64,000 bases of DNA from Daejeonella sp. JGW-45 (GCF_029360805.1 NZ_JARKNC010000001.1:372001-436000); one strand, 5' to 3'. Counted from the stretch's first letter, positions 1-9,078 are shown. Made by a program: numbers and translations. Notes: generated by a model not told the origin, from the letters alone.

Positions 1-2471
1 ATCACAGATACATTATCCATGCTTTCCAGATCATCCATCTCCTTGTGCTTTGTTACCTTAGCACCCGAGTCATTAATGGTGTAATAACGGTCAATCCGCA
101 GCCAGTGCATCTCACGACGCTTGCGAACTTCATCCCGTCCTACAACAGGAATATTATTTTCTGCATTACAAGCAACGATACATGCTCCGCAACCGGTACA
201 AGCGTTAAGGTCAATAGCCATAACCCAACTGTGACCCGGCTGTTCGTATTCAGGCCAAAGTTCTGCATGATTGATATGACGGTGGCCTGTTCCGGCATTC
301 GGATCTTTTAGGTAGTCTTTTAAAGTAGTTTCACGAACGATATTCCGGCCCTCAATAGAATGGTGGGTCTGCGTCTGTGCAAGCTCATATATTCCGCCTG
401 CCTTGGATATCGTTGCAGCAGCATTGCCCTGAAGCGTGCCGTTAACCAGTCTCATGAACGGATAGGCATTTTTACCAACTTCAGCAGCAGCTTTGCCTGC
501 CATGGTGCGTCCGTAACCAACAGCGATAGATACTGTTCCGGAAGCTTGTCCCGGCTGCATAAGAACCGGCAAGGTAACTTCGTACTTATCAGTTTTAACA
601 GTTACCATATCGTTTTCTCCGATACTCAACTGCTCAGCGTATTTCGGACCGATAGCTACGTAATTATCCCATGTAACTTTAGAAACCGGATCAGGTAACT
701 CCTGTAACCAAGGGTTATTTGCCAGTTTACCATCTCCAATACCAGTGCTTTCATACACCTGGAGCTCAACCGCATTGTCGCCGGCTTTTGCAAGAGCATT
801 ACTCTCAGCTACAATTGCAGCTACCGCAGCACCCACATTACCTGCAGAGCTATAAGCACCACCTGTTTTAGGGGCCATCGTTACTGATCCTTTCTGTAAA
901 AGCTCTTTCCAGCTGATGCCGCTTTGAGGAAGAACGGATTTAGACCAGTTATTCTGAATATATTGATAGTAATCCTGAACCGCGTTGTCAGACCAGATCA
1001 AAAGACCTTGCTCCGCATTACGGGTATTGTAAACAGGATTGATAGTAGGTTGCGCAATAGTATAGTAACCTTCTACCGGATTTGAGTCGCCCCATGATTC
1101 CAGGTAGTGATGGTTAGGTGCAATTACCTGGCAAAGAGATGCTGTTTCGTCTTTGCGATCAGCGAATGATACGCGGAGAGCAACTTTTGCAAGTGCCTCT
1201 GTGAATGCTTTCGGATCAGCATACTCGTAAGCAGGATTACTGTTCAGGAAGAACACAGCGCCAACAGAACCGCTATTCATTTCACTCACCAAAGTCACGA
1301 AATCAGAATCGATACCTGTGTACTGATAAGAAGGATTGTCCAGATCAATCGTTGAACCATAACTTCCAAGAAGGGAGTTAATAGCATTTACCACAGTTTG
1401 AACTGAAACATCATTCGATCCTGACACTACCAGGCTACGGCCTTTGGCTGCAGTTAATTCTTTAGCCGCGAGTAATATGGCTGTATCAGCTTTCTGGTTT
1501 GTAAGCTTCTTAACACCTGACACAGCTCCACCAAGCGCAGCGTATAAATTAAGCAGTGCTATACCTTCTTCAGATGGCTTTAAAGGAATACGTGCATCAG
1601 CATTTGTTCCTGTTAAGCTCATACCTGCCTCGAACTGTATATGGCGCGACATCTTTCCGCCTTTCAAAGCAGCAGCATTTCTCTTCGAAGCGTATTGTGT
1701 ATTGAACTCAACGTGAGATATCCAGCTTCCCAGGAAGTCCGCACCAAAGCTCACAATTACGTCAGCATTGTCGAAGCGGTATCTTGGAAGAACGGCTTTC
1801 CCGAAACTCGCTTCGTTAGCTTTTATAATACCGGTATAAGAAACCGCATCAACCTGAACATGCTTGGCTGATGGATATTTTGCAATGAAGTCGGCAATTA
1901 CTGCCTTAGTCGAAGGACTGTTTACCGTTGATGAAACGATACGGATACTTTTGCCGCCAACCTTAGAAAGCTCGGCTTTAACAAACTCGTCTATTTTAGC
2001 CCATGAAACATCTGCATCGTTAAGAACCGGCCCTTTTAGTTTTGATACATCATAGAGATCAAGAACAGACGCCTGCCCCTTAGCATCCAGCGCACCCCTG
2101 CTAAGGATACAATTAGGATTTCCCTCAATTTTAATCGGACGGCCCTCACGGGTTTTAACCAGAACGCTGTGACCGTTAAAAGTAGAAGTATAATAATTTG
2201 GAATACCCGGTACGATCTCTTCCGGCTTAACTAAGTAAGGAATTGATTTATGAACAGGAGTCTTCTGACAGGCTGCCAGGGTTACTGCACCCAAACCAAA
2301 TCCCAGCGCCTTTAAGAAGTCGCGTCGTGGAGTTACGGTACTCAAGCCAGCTTCATTCAGAACCTCTTCCATAGGAAGTGATTCAGCGAATTCGTTTTTG
2401 TTCTTTTCAACGAAATCTTTGGTATTCTGCAGCTCTTCTAAACCTTTCCAGTATTTCTTATTGCTTTCCAT
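1..2471 (-). CDS. actB: Alternative complex III iron-sulfur/molybdopterin-like subunit ActB (partial, runs off left edge)
   Basis: Large periplasm-facing subunit of the quinol-oxidising alternative complex III. About 823 codons are visible from ATG at 2471; the C-terminus lies outside the window. Residues 49-50 are a twin arginine (TPRRDFLKALGFG) followed by a hydrophobic run and a lipobox-like LAAC (Cys68), so export by Tat and lipid anchoring are likely. The middle reads as a molybdopterin-oxidoreductase fold; near residue 755 a ferredoxin motif CTGCGACIVAC begins the iron-sulfur part. In known ActB proteins the molybdopterin site is empty and the clusters carry electrons; that is family knowledge, not visible here. 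It lies 45 bp after actA on the same strand and is almost certainly co-transcribed with it and with actC-F to the left. Confidence 0.93.
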   Translation of the reverse strand, partial: MESNKKYWKGLEELQNTKDFVEKNKNEFAESLPMEEVLNEAGLSTVTPRRDFLKALGFGLGAVTLAACQKTPVHKSIPYLVKPEEIVPGIPNYYTSTFNGHSVLVKTREGRPIKIEGNPNCILSRGALDAKGQASVLDLYDVSKLKGPVLNDADVSWAKIDEFVKAELSKVGGKSIRIVSSTVNSPSTKAVIADFIAKYPSAKHVQVDAVSYTGIIKANEASFGKAVLPRYRFDNADVIVSFGADFLGSWISHVEFNTQYASKRNAAALKGGKMSRHIQFEAGMSLTGTNADARIPLKPSEEGIALLNLYAALGGAVSGVKKLTNQKADTAILLAAKELTAAKGRSLVVSGSNDVSVQTVVNAINSLLGSYGSTIDLDNPSYQYTGIDSDFVTLVSEMNSGSVGAVFFLNSNPAYEYADPKAFTEALAKVALRVSFADRKDETASLCQVIAPNHHYLESWGDSNPVEGYYTIAQPTINPVYNTRNAEQGLLIWSDNAVQDYYQYIQNNWSKSVLPQSGISWKELLQKGSVTMAPKTGGAYSSAGNVGAAVAAIVAESNALAKAGDNAVELQVYESTGIGDGKLANNPWLQELPDPVSKVTWDNYVAIGPKYAEQLSIGENDMVTVKTDKYEVTLPVLMQPGQASGTVSIAVGYGRTMAGKAAAEVGKNAYPFMRLVNGTLQGNAAATISKAGGIYELAQTQTHHSIEGRNIVRETTLKDYLKDPNAGTGHRHINHAELWPEYEQPGHSWVMAIDLNACTGCGACIVACNAENNIPVVGRDEVRKRREMHWLRIDRYYTINDSGAKVTKHKEMDDLESMDNVSV

Positions 2472-2516
2472 GTAAGCTATATAACTGTATACGTATGTTT
2501 TCTTAAAATTCTATTC

Positions 2517-3788
2517 TTAGTAATGGCACTTACTACATTCCAAACCACCCAGCACCGCTGCTGTCACTTTTTCACCTTTTTTCAGTTTATCGTGAGCAGC
2601 AATAAGCCTGTCGTAGTACGGATTATCCTTGTGGTTAACCTCGGTCTCCTTATGGCAGTTAACACACCACTTCATTGTCAGCGGTGAATACTGATAAACC
2701 TCTTCCATCGTCTGGATCGGGCCGTGACATTTCTGGCACTCAATTCCTGCTACCGCAACGTGCTGTGAGTGGTTAAAGTAGGCAAGATCAGGAAGGTTAT
2801 GGATACGGATCCACTCAACCGGCTTGGTATTTTTACCATACTGCTTGGTAGTTTCGTTATAATCAAGGGCGTGATAGATCTTCTGGATTTCAGGAGAAGT
2901 CTTACCATCATATTTATCTGATGCTGTAACATAGTTATGGCAATTCATACAAACATTCAGGGATGGTATAGAGGCATTCTTAGAAGTAAATGCTCCTGTG
3001 TGACAGTACTGGCAATCGATCTTATTTAAGCCTGCGTGAAGCTGGTGAGAGAACTTGATCGGCTGCACCGGCTGATAACCCGTATGCACACCGGTTTCCC
3101 ACATGCCCATCCATCCGGCTGAACCAAGGGCAATAACCACCAAAAGAACTATGAACAAAATAAACTTCTTGTTCTTGCTTAGCTGCTTAAGGCCAGCAAG
3201 GCGGTCTCCTGATACTGCATCTTCGTCTTCAACCACTACTCCCTGCTTTTCGAGCATCACCCTTTCAAGGGTACGGATCACACGGTTCAGAACCACAATC
3301 ACGATGAAAGCAATAATGATCACGGCAATAAGCCCGAAGATCATAAAGTTGCTTATCTCACCTGAACCTCCTTCTGCAGCAGCCCCGGCTTCTGTGCCAG
3401 CAGCAGCCGCCGCCGGTTTGGTTTCCTCTGCCTTTACATAAGCAAGAATTCCTTTGATATCATCATCCGTTAACTCCGGAAAAGCCGACATCATTGCAGG
3501 GGAGAATTTCTCAGCCTCCTTTGCATCGGGATCACCGGAAGCGATCAGGGCAGGGGCGTTCTTGATCCACTTAAGCAGCCATTCCTCACTACGGCGATCA
3601 TTGATACCTTTCAAATCAGGACCAACAACAACTTTCCCGATGGCGTGGCAAGCCGTACATTTTTGCTTAAAGATCGCTGCACCAGCTGCCGCGTCCTGTG
3701 CGTTAGCTGAACTAACAGCTGCAGTCAGGAAGGAAACCAGTAACAGAGACTTTGTAACACTTCTAAAAAACAATGAGATGCTTCTCAT
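2517..3788 (-). CDS. actA: Alternative complex III multihaem cytochrome c subunit ActA with N-terminal monohaem domain
   Basis: Membrane-attached c-type cytochrome of alternative complex III. A signal peptide (residues 1-30, ending ANAQ) precedes a monohaem cytochrome c domain with CTACH at residues 44-48. A transmembrane helix around 145-170 and another around 205-230 follow. The C-terminal half carries five more CxxCH sites (CQYCH, CMNCH, CQKCH, CVNCH and CSKCH at 418-422), giving six haem c sites in one 423-residue chain. The pentahaem part is the usual ActA; the monohaem domain at the front adds a further electron site. First gene of the operon visible here, 45 bp upstream of actB. The ATG at 3788 is supported by the signal peptide. 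Confidence 0.92.
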   Translation of the reverse strand: MRSISLFFRSVTKSLLLVSFLTAAVSSANAQDAAAGAAIFKQKCTACHAIGKVVVGPDLKGINDRRSEEWLLKWIKNAPALIASGDPDAKEAEKFSPAMMSAFPELTDDDIKGILAYVKAEETKPAAAAAGTEAGAAAEGGSGEISNFMIFGLIAVIIIAFIVIVVLNRVIRTLERVMLEKQGVVVEDEDAVSGDRLAGLKQLSKNKKFILFIVLLVVIALGSAGWMGMWETGVHTGYQPVQPIKFSHQLHAGLNKIDCQYCHTGAFTSKNASIPSLNVCMNCHNYVTASDKYDGKTSPEIQKIYHALDYNETTKQYGKNTKPVEWIRIHNLPDLAYFNHSQHVAVAGIECQKCHGPIQTMEEVYQYSPLTMKWCVNCHKETEVNHKDNPYYDRLIAAHDKLKKGEKVTAAVLGGLECSKCHY

Positions 3789-3863
3789 ATCGCGTATTTA
3801 ATGCTAAAATTGAATTGTATGATAGAAATCAGCCCGTTTTGTGACAGGCGTCATTTTCGATGA

Positions 3864-3871
3864 CAAAAGTA
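3864..3871 (-). promoter_or_regulatory. Candidate -7 box upstream of actA
   Basis: On the minus strand the sequence TACTTTTG fits the Bacteroidota TAnnTTTG box, 75 bp before the actA start. No clear TTTG partner is seen about 20 bp further upstream, so this is a tentative promoter. The rest of the 244-bp gap (3789-4032) is AT-rich and shows no gene. Confidence 0.35.
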
Positions 3872-4032
3872 GGTTTTATTCGCTTAACCATGACATTATC
3901 ATGACCAATATTAGTAATTTATAATCGTTCTAAACTAAACATATACTCGCTCATTATCAATTACTTAACTTGCAAGCAAACATGTTAGTGAAAGTAGCTT
4001 ATAAACTTTATTGCCATTATTAAAACAAAATG

Positions 4033-5013
4033 CTATTGCCTTAAAACCCACGCAAAGATCAAGGGTGCAACAATCGTGGCATCAGATTCAACTATAAATT
4101 TAGGTGTATGAATATCCAGTTTGCCCCAGGTAATCTTCTCATTAGGAACTGCCCCAGAATACGAGCCAAAGGAAGTGGTCGAATCAGAGATCTGGCAAAA
4201 GTAGCTCCAGAAGGGAATATTTTCCATTTCCATGTCCTGGTACAGCATAGGCACCACGCAGATTGGAAAATCGCCAGCTATACCGCCGCCAATTTGGAAG
4301 AAGCCGATTCCTTTACCTCCGGAGTTTGCGATATACCAGTCGGCCAGCCAGCCCATATACTCGATCCCGCTCTTCATGGTAAGCGCCTTGATCTCCTTTT
4401 TCATCACATAAGATGCGAATATATTCCCCATGGTTGAGTCTTCCCATCCCGGAACAACAATCGGCAAGTTCTTTTCAGCGGCCGCCAGCATCCATGAGTT
4501 CTTGGGATCTATTTCATAATACTGCTCAAGATCGCCGCTCAATAACATCTTATACATGAACTCATGCGGGAAATATCTTTCGCCGGCATCATCAGCATCT
4601 TTCCATATCTTATAGATATGCTTCTGCAGTCTCCTGAAAGCTTCCTCCTCGGGAATACAGGTGTCGGTTACCCGGTTATAGTGGTTCTCAAGAAGATCCC
4701 ACTCGTCCTGCGGACTAAGATCACGATAATTAGGCACTCGCTTGTAATGAGAATGTGCAACCAGGTTCATGATATCCTCCTCAAGGTTTGCACCTGTACA
4801 GGAGATAATAGCCACCTTATCCTGACGGATCATCTCAGCTAGTGAAATGCCCAGTTCTGCGGTACTCATTGCCCCTGCAAGGGTGATCATCATCTTACCT
4901 CCTTCGTCCAGATGAGTTTCATACCCTTTAGCTGCATCCATTAACGCAGCAGAATTAAAATGAAGGTAATTTGTTTCAATAAAACGGGAAACCGGTCCTC
5001 TTTCAACAGCCAT
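4033..5013 (-). CDS. Deoxyhypusine synthase family protein
   Basis: A 326-residue member of the deoxyhypusine synthase fold, an NAD-dependent aminobutyl transferase acting on spermidine. The C-terminal motif GSYSGAVPNEKITWGK aligns with the end of the eukaryotic enzyme, and the WGK lysine (Lys298) matches the lysine that forms the enzyme-imine intermediate. Length fits the bacterial branch. Bacteria lack eIF5A, so the natural acceptor is probably a small polyamine or another molecule; this is inference. Single gene with its own promoter, divergent from the phosphodiesterase at 5162. The family call is secure; the substrate is open. Confidence 0.88.
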   Translation of the reverse strand: MAVERGPVSRFIETNYLHFNSAALMDAAKGYETHLDEGGKMMITLAGAMSTAELGISLAEMIRQDKVAIISCTGANLEEDIMNLVAHSHYKRVPNYRDLSPQDEWDLLENHYNRVTDTCIPEEEAFRRLQKHIYKIWKDADDAGERYFPHEFMYKMLLSGDLEQYYEIDPKNSWMLAAAEKNLPIVVPGWEDSTMGNIFASYVMKKEIKALTMKSGIEYMGWLADWYIANSGGKGIGFFQIGGGIAGDFPICVVPMLYQDMEMENIPFWSYFCQISDSTTSFGSYSGAVPNEKITWGKLDIHTPKFIVESDATIVAPLIFAWVLRQ

Positions 5014-5032
5014 AGTTTTGATTTTTAGACCG

Positions 5033-5064
5033 CAAAATTAGACTTCTTAAATGTAGTAAGCAAA
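5033..5064 (-). promoter_or_regulatory. Promoter of the deoxyhypusine synthase-like gene
   Basis: On the minus strand TTTG (5061-5064) and TAATTTTG (5033-5040) are separated by 20 bp, matching the Bacteroidota -33/-7 pattern. The -7 box ends 19 bp before the ATG at 5013. It is one of the best-formed promoters in the window. Confidence 0.6.
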
Positions 5065-5161
5065 TGCAAGGCGCGCACAGAGAGTCTGCGCGGCATTTTA
5101 TATTAATATGCGCCTTAATTATTTTTTTGTAAAATTGATCTGTTAACAATCAACCGGGCTA

Positions 5162-6052
5162 ATGAATAAGATACTCAGAATTTTCATTGTATTGATCCTG
5201 GCCAATTTATCTGCCAGGCAAGCCAACGGCCAAAAGATAGAACACGTAGTACTGATCGGTTCTGATGGGTTTGGAGCGTATGCTTTTAAGAAGGCAAAAG
5301 TGCCGAACCTGCGGGCTATGATGCTGGAAGGGTCCTGGTCTTTGAACGCCCGAACTGTTCTGCCATCTTCCAGTGCACCGAACTGGGCGTCAATGGTTAT
5401 GGGTGCCGGTCCTGAGCTCCATGGCTATACAACATGGGGAAGCCAGAAACCCGATATGCCTGCGCGCGAGCTTGATGAATATAGCATGTTCCCGAGTATA
5501 TATACACTCCTTCGCAGATCCGATGCACAAAAAGAGATGGGGGTGATCTATGAGTGGAGCGGCATCGGTTATCTTTTCCCTAAAGCTGCAGTAAATCACG
5601 ACCAGAACCCGGACGGAGATATTGCAGTAACAAAGGCAGCAACCGACTATATCAAAAAAAGTAAACCAACCTTTCTGTTTATACATCTGCATGATGTGGA
5701 TAGTGTTGGCCACACTGTCGGGCATGACACACCCGAATATTATCAGGCGGTTGAACGGACCGACGCACATATCGGGTCTATTTTACAGAGTATTAAAGAT
5801 GCCGGAATAGAGAAAAATACGGTAGTTTTATTCACCGCCGACCACGGCGGGGTAAATAAAGGTCATGGATCAATTTCCATGAATGAGATGCAGATACCCT
5901 GGATAATGAAGGGCTTAAAGGTAAAGAAGAACTTCGAGGTTACAGAAAGTATAATGACTTACGACACGGCAGCAACTATAGCCGCCATGCTTAAATTAAA
6001 GCAACCATCGGTGTGGGTGGGAAAGCCTGTCAGGAGTGCTTTTAAAAACTAG
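5162..6052 (+). CDS. Secreted alkaline phosphatase superfamily phosphodiesterase (NPP type)
   Basis: A 296-residue exported enzyme of the type I phosphodiesterase/nucleotide pyrophosphatase family. A signal peptide covers residues 1-23 (ending ANGQ). Metal and active-site motifs are visible: SDGFG (Asp35), SSAPNW with Ser71 in the nucleophile position and Asn74, HDVDSVGH, TADHGG and KGHGS. These make a two-zinc site hydrolysing phosphodiester or phosphomonoester bonds; the substrate cannot be read from the sequence. It is shorter than typical NPP proteins (about 400 residues) but has all core motifs. It is followed after 55 bp by an M28 peptidase on the same strand. Confidence 0.87.
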   Translation: MNKILRIFIVLILANLSARQANGQKIEHVVLIGSDGFGAYAFKKAKVPNLRAMMLEGSWSLNARTVLPSSSAPNWASMVMGAGPELHGYTTWGSQKPDMPARELDEYSMFPSIYTLLRRSDAQKEMGVIYEWSGIGYLFPKAAVNHDQNPDGDIAVTKAATDYIKKSKPTFLFIHLHDVDSVGHTVGHDTPEYYQAVERTDAHIGSILQSIKDAGIEKNTVVLFTADHGGVNKGHGSISMNEMQIPWIMKGLKVKKNFEVTESIMTYDTAATIAAMLKLKQPSVWVGKPVRSAFKN

Positions 6053-6107
6053 TTACATAGCCAGGTAATACGACAAAACCTTGCTTTACATTAAAATAAA
6101 CAATTCT

Positions 6108-7763
6108 ATGAAATCAAACCTGGGATACTTTGCACTGGCTGCCTTGATTATTTTCACAGCCTGCAATCAGAGCAGGCCTACAGCAGTTGATGAAGACGGA
6201 CTGGCTACGCTAAGTGCTGACAGTATCAGGCTTCATGTTTCACGGCTTGCACATGATTCACTGCTGGGACGTAAGCCCTTCACCGCGGGAGAGACTAAAA
6301 CCATCGCTTACCTGCAAAGCCAATTTAAGGAGGCTGGCCTGGAGCCCGGAAACGGAGACAGTTATCTGCAGGAAGTGCCGATGGTAAATATACAGACCTA
6401 TGCCGATCCTCAGATGAGGGTATCGTCGCCGAAAGGAGGCTTCAGCCTGAAAGGCTTTGCCGACTATGTGATATGGACAGATAAGATCACCGACAAGGTC
6501 AGCCTGAATAATGACGAGCTTGTATTTGCCGGATATGGTGTTGTTGCACCTGAACATAACTGGAATGATTATGCCGGATTAGATGTAAAAGGCAAGGTCG
6601 TATTGGTAATGGTTAACGACCCCGGCTTCGCTGCCGGAGATACAACCCTCTTTAAAGGAAAAACAATGACCTATTATGGTCGCTGGACGTATAAATTCGA
6701 AGAGGCAGCACGCCAGGGAGCAAAGGGCTGCCTGATCGTTCATACTACGGAGGGTGCCAGCTATCCTTTCTCGGTTGTTCAGAATAACTGGAATGCATCA
6801 AAGCTACGGTTAGACGACCGCAGCAAGGCAAAACCATATACCGACATAAATGGCTGGGTATCTCTTCCGGCGGCTAAACGCCTGGTGGCCGCTGCCGGTA
6901 TGGACAGCACCAGTTTCTTTGCGCAAGCTGATAAGCGGGGCTTTAAAGGATCGTCATTAAACCTGAGGCTTTCTACAAACATGAAAGTAGAAACCACATT
7001 CAATAAGTCGTTTAACGTTATCGGGAAGATCACGGGCAGCAAGAGGCCCGACGAGGTGATCGTTTACACCTCGCACTGGGATCACCTGGGAGTAGGTACG
7101 GCTGATGAAACTGCGGACTCCATCTATAATGGCGCCTTCGACAATGCCAGTGGCACTGCAAGTCTTATAGAACTTGCCCGCGCGTTTAAAAGCCTGAAAA
7201 CCCAACCCGAACGTACAGTGATCATGCTCGCGGTTACTGCGGAAGAACAGGGTTTATGGGGTTCGGCCTATTATGCCCAAAACCCGGTATACCCCGCAGC
7301 CAATACAGTAGCCAATATTAATATCGACGGGCTGAACCCATTTGAAACTACCCGCGATATCGTAACGGTTGGTGAGGGACAGTCGGAACTGGAAGATTAC
7401 CTCAAAACTGAAGCGGAAAAGGCAGGACGTGTACTGGCTTTTGAAACCCACCCTGAAGCAGGGTATTATTACCGCTCAGACCATTTCAACTTCGCGAAGG
7501 TGGGCGTTCCTGCTTTATATACCTCGCGCGGGGTAAACGTTATTGGCAAAGAGGAAGGCTATGGCGAGAAGACAGCTGCAGAATACCGCGAGAAACATTA
7601 TCACCGCCCCTCTGATGAATATGACCCGGCTACGTGGACGTTTGCCGGCGGACTGGACGATTTGAAGCTCTTATTCCTCGTAGGCAAACGCCTCGCTTTT
7701 GAGACTACCATGCCGAAGTGGAAAGAAGGCTCGGAGTTTAAGGCGATAAGGGAAAAGGAGTAA
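6108..7763 (+). CDS. M28 family zinc aminopeptidase lipoprotein with PA domain
   Basis: Exported lipoprotein metallopeptidase, 551 residues from the ATG at 6108. A longer TTG start at 6081 is possible, but only the ATG gives a clean lipoprotein signal (hydrophobic run then FTAC). A protease-associated domain lies at about residues 120-250, with an FAGYGVV segment. The M28 zinc site follows: SHWDHLG, FDNASGTAS, AEEQGLWGS, YYRSDHFNF and HRPSDEYD, giving the expected His/Asp/Glu/Asp/His ligands. It probably trims peptides in the periplasm or at the outer membrane. It shares a strand with the upstream phosphodiesterase. Its stop codon touches a repeat hairpin shared with the convergent cinA-like gene. 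Confidence 0.92.
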   Translation: MKSNLGYFALAALIIFTACNQSRPTAVDEDGLATLSADSIRLHVSRLAHDSLLGRKPFTAGETKTIAYLQSQFKEAGLEPGNGDSYLQEVPMVNIQTYADPQMRVSSPKGGFSLKGFADYVIWTDKITDKVSLNNDELVFAGYGVVAPEHNWNDYAGLDVKGKVVLVMVNDPGFAAGDTTLFKGKTMTYYGRWTYKFEEAARQGAKGCLIVHTTEGASYPFSVVQNNWNASKLRLDDRSKAKPYTDINGWVSLPAAKRLVAAAGMDSTSFFAQADKRGFKGSSLNLRLSTNMKVETTFNKSFNVIGKITGSKRPDEVIVYTSHWDHLGVGTADETADSIYNGAFDNASGTASLIELARAFKSLKTQPERTVIMLAVTAEEQGLWGSAYYAQNPVYPAANTVANINIDGLNPFETTRDIVTVGEGQSELEDYLKTEAEKAGRVLAFETHPEAGYYYRSDHFNFAKVGVPALYTSRGVNVIGKEEGYGEKTAAEYREKHYHRPSDEYDPATWTFAGGLDDLKLLFLVGKRLAFETTMPKWKEGSEFKAIREKE

Positions 7764-7895
7764 ACTGAAAATTGAAATGAGAAATGGGAAATGGGAAATG
7801 GGAAATGTTTGAGAATGTTCTTAAAGATGTATCTCCGTTTTCAGTTTTCAGCTTTTTCAATTTTCAGTTTTCAGTTTTCAGTTTTCAGTTTTCAG
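7762..7895. repeat. Head-to-head tandem repeat hairpin between the M28 gene and cinA
   Basis: A 16-bp arm at 7762-7777 (AAACTGAAAATTGAAA) is perfectly repeated in inverse at 7855-7870. The left side continues as four runs of GAAATG(G) and the right side as five exact copies of TTTTCAG (7861-7895). The last copy supplies the stop codon of the cinA-like gene. It may act as a bidirectional terminator between the convergent genes. Confidence 0.75.
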
Positions 7896-8386
7896 TTCTT
7901 CTTTTTCAAGTCCCTCATTAAATCCAATGTCATCCGCGCAACCCGGTCGATGGCCTGATTGATTATTTCCTCCGGATTACCCCGGTATACTTCCCTGAGA
8001 CCGATGCTTTTTTCTTCCCACAACATGTGGATGAACATCGTGCCCACAGGCTTTTCGCGCGTTTCACTACCGCCGGGGGTTGTAAGACCGGTTACGGCTA
8101 CATAAACCTCTGCATTGATCAGTTTCTTTAATTTCCTGCAAAGCTGCTCGGTAACTTCTGCTGATTCGGGGGTATATTTCCTGATGAGACCGGGCGGGAT
8201 ACGAAGGATATGTTCCTTCAGAATAGCATCATAGCACACGATCCCGCCTTTAAGAACTTTACCCGATTCGGGCGCCATCGCATAGGCAGCACAAAGGCTT
8301 CCTGCCGTAGCGCTCTCGGCAAACGTGATAGTGAGATTATTATCTGCAAGCGTTTTACAGCTTTCAAGGACAAGGTTAGAAGGCAT
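7892..8386 (-). CDS. CinA C-terminal domain protein (PncC-type nicotinamide mononucleotide amidohydrolase)
   Basis: A 164-residue stand-alone CinA domain. The N-terminal part has the ESATAG motif (FAESATAGSLC) and the centre has the VTGLTTPGG loop, both typical of PncC/CinA amidohydrolases that convert nicotinamide mononucleotide to nicotinate mononucleotide. The nucleotide-binding N-terminal half of long CinA proteins is absent, as in PncC. Single gene; its TGA lies inside the tandem TTTTCAG tract at 7861-7895. Cytoplasmic. Confidence 0.88.
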   Translation of the reverse strand: MPSNLVLESCKTLADNNLTITFAESATAGSLCAAYAMAPESGKVLKGGIVCYDAILKEHILRIPPGLIRKYTPESAEVTEQLCRKLKKLINAEVYVAVTGLTTPGGSETREKPVGTMFIHMLWEEKSIGLREVYRGNPEEIINQAIDRVARMTLDLMRDLKKKN

Positions 8387-8435
8387 AATATATTTTCCTG
8401 TATAACTTCTAGAAGAGTAATATGTTTGTTCAAAC

Positions 8436-8625
8436 GTTAGTGAAACTTAAGCGGAAAAACCGCGAGTTCCTTGAAAACTCAGGAAAAAACGCTAATTGCC
8501 GCAAGTTTAACGTTAAACTATCTCAGTGCTTAGATAGTGTTATCTCTGTGTTAAAGCAGTGCTTAGGCTGTGAAGCGGCAATTAGAAAAATTTGCGGTTT
8601 TTATGCGGTTTTAGAAAAATGCAGC
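8436..8625. repeat. Inverted-repeat intergenic element upstream of cinA
   Basis: CTAATTGCCGC at 8492-8502 is exactly inverted at 8575-8585 (GCGGCAATTAG). The flanks carry further AAAAACCGC/GCGGTTTTT-like units and two direct copies of CAGTGCTTAG near 8524 and 8557. The whole stretch is a large imperfect hairpin. No gene was recognised in it. Confidence 0.6.
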
Positions 8626-8644
8626 ATGCCGCCCCAGCCGCTCT

Positions 8645-9000
8645 CAACTCTCCACTCCCCCGGAGGTCCCCGTGCAAGTCCCCTTTGCCACCTTATACAC
8701 CGACCCCACCAGCCTCTTTCTGTACACCCCATCGTCCGTCATCCCGGGCGAAGCGAGGGATCCTTCCGCCCCATTCGTATTTCCTTACATAGTAACACCC
8801 AGGTGCCGTCCCACTGATCCACAAAACCTACATGAGCTATGCGCTTTTTCTCAGGAAAATAAAGCCCGAAGACGTCACCCGGCCGGGGTTGTGAAATGGG
8901 CTGATGGTCTCGAACTGCTTCTCGCTTTCCCGCTTCCCTACACGACCGCCTCCAGCACCAATCAAAAAGTGATGCCGCCTGGCGAAGGGAAGAGAGCTTT
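8645..9000 (-). pseudogene. Relic of a CHAP/endolysin-like protein, frameshifted and carrying a repeat insertion
   Basis: On the minus strand one frame reads GKRESEKQFETISPFHNP (about 8886-8940) and then, one base shifted, RPGDVFGLYFPEKKRIAHVGFVDQ (about 8810-8885). The second phrase is typical of phage-like peptidoglycan hydrolase/CHAP proteins of Bacteroidota, judged from memory. About 60 bp further on the frame resumes with GVYRKRLVGSVYKVAKGT, like the usual C-terminus of such proteins. Between these pieces sits a GTCATCCCG...GAAGCGAGGGATCC element. No intact start is seen. The frameshift and the insertion make it a pseudogene; the family name is tentative. Confidence 0.55.
8735..8770. repeat. 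Dispersed GTCATCCC-type element
   Basis: The core CGTCATCCCGGGCGAAGCG continuing into AGGGATCC resembles a dispersed element widespread in bacterial genomes. A second, longer copy lies at 59561-59608 between nuoL and nuoK. Here it interrupts the CHAP-like relic. Confidence 0.6.
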
Positions 9001-9078
9001 CCTTTCGACGCTAGTTCGGTTAGATAGGAAAGGCGATCGCCATATTCTCCATTAAAATTGGCACCTAAGGATCGGTAG

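Noticed and set aside
1444-2055. Open plus-strand frames of 63-90 codons
   Set aside because: They are antisense to actB, whose reading is continuous and full of family motifs.
8422-9055. Plus-strand frames of 66-131 codons
   Set aside because: They lie across the inverted repeat and the minus-strand CHAP-like relic and have no recognisable domain.
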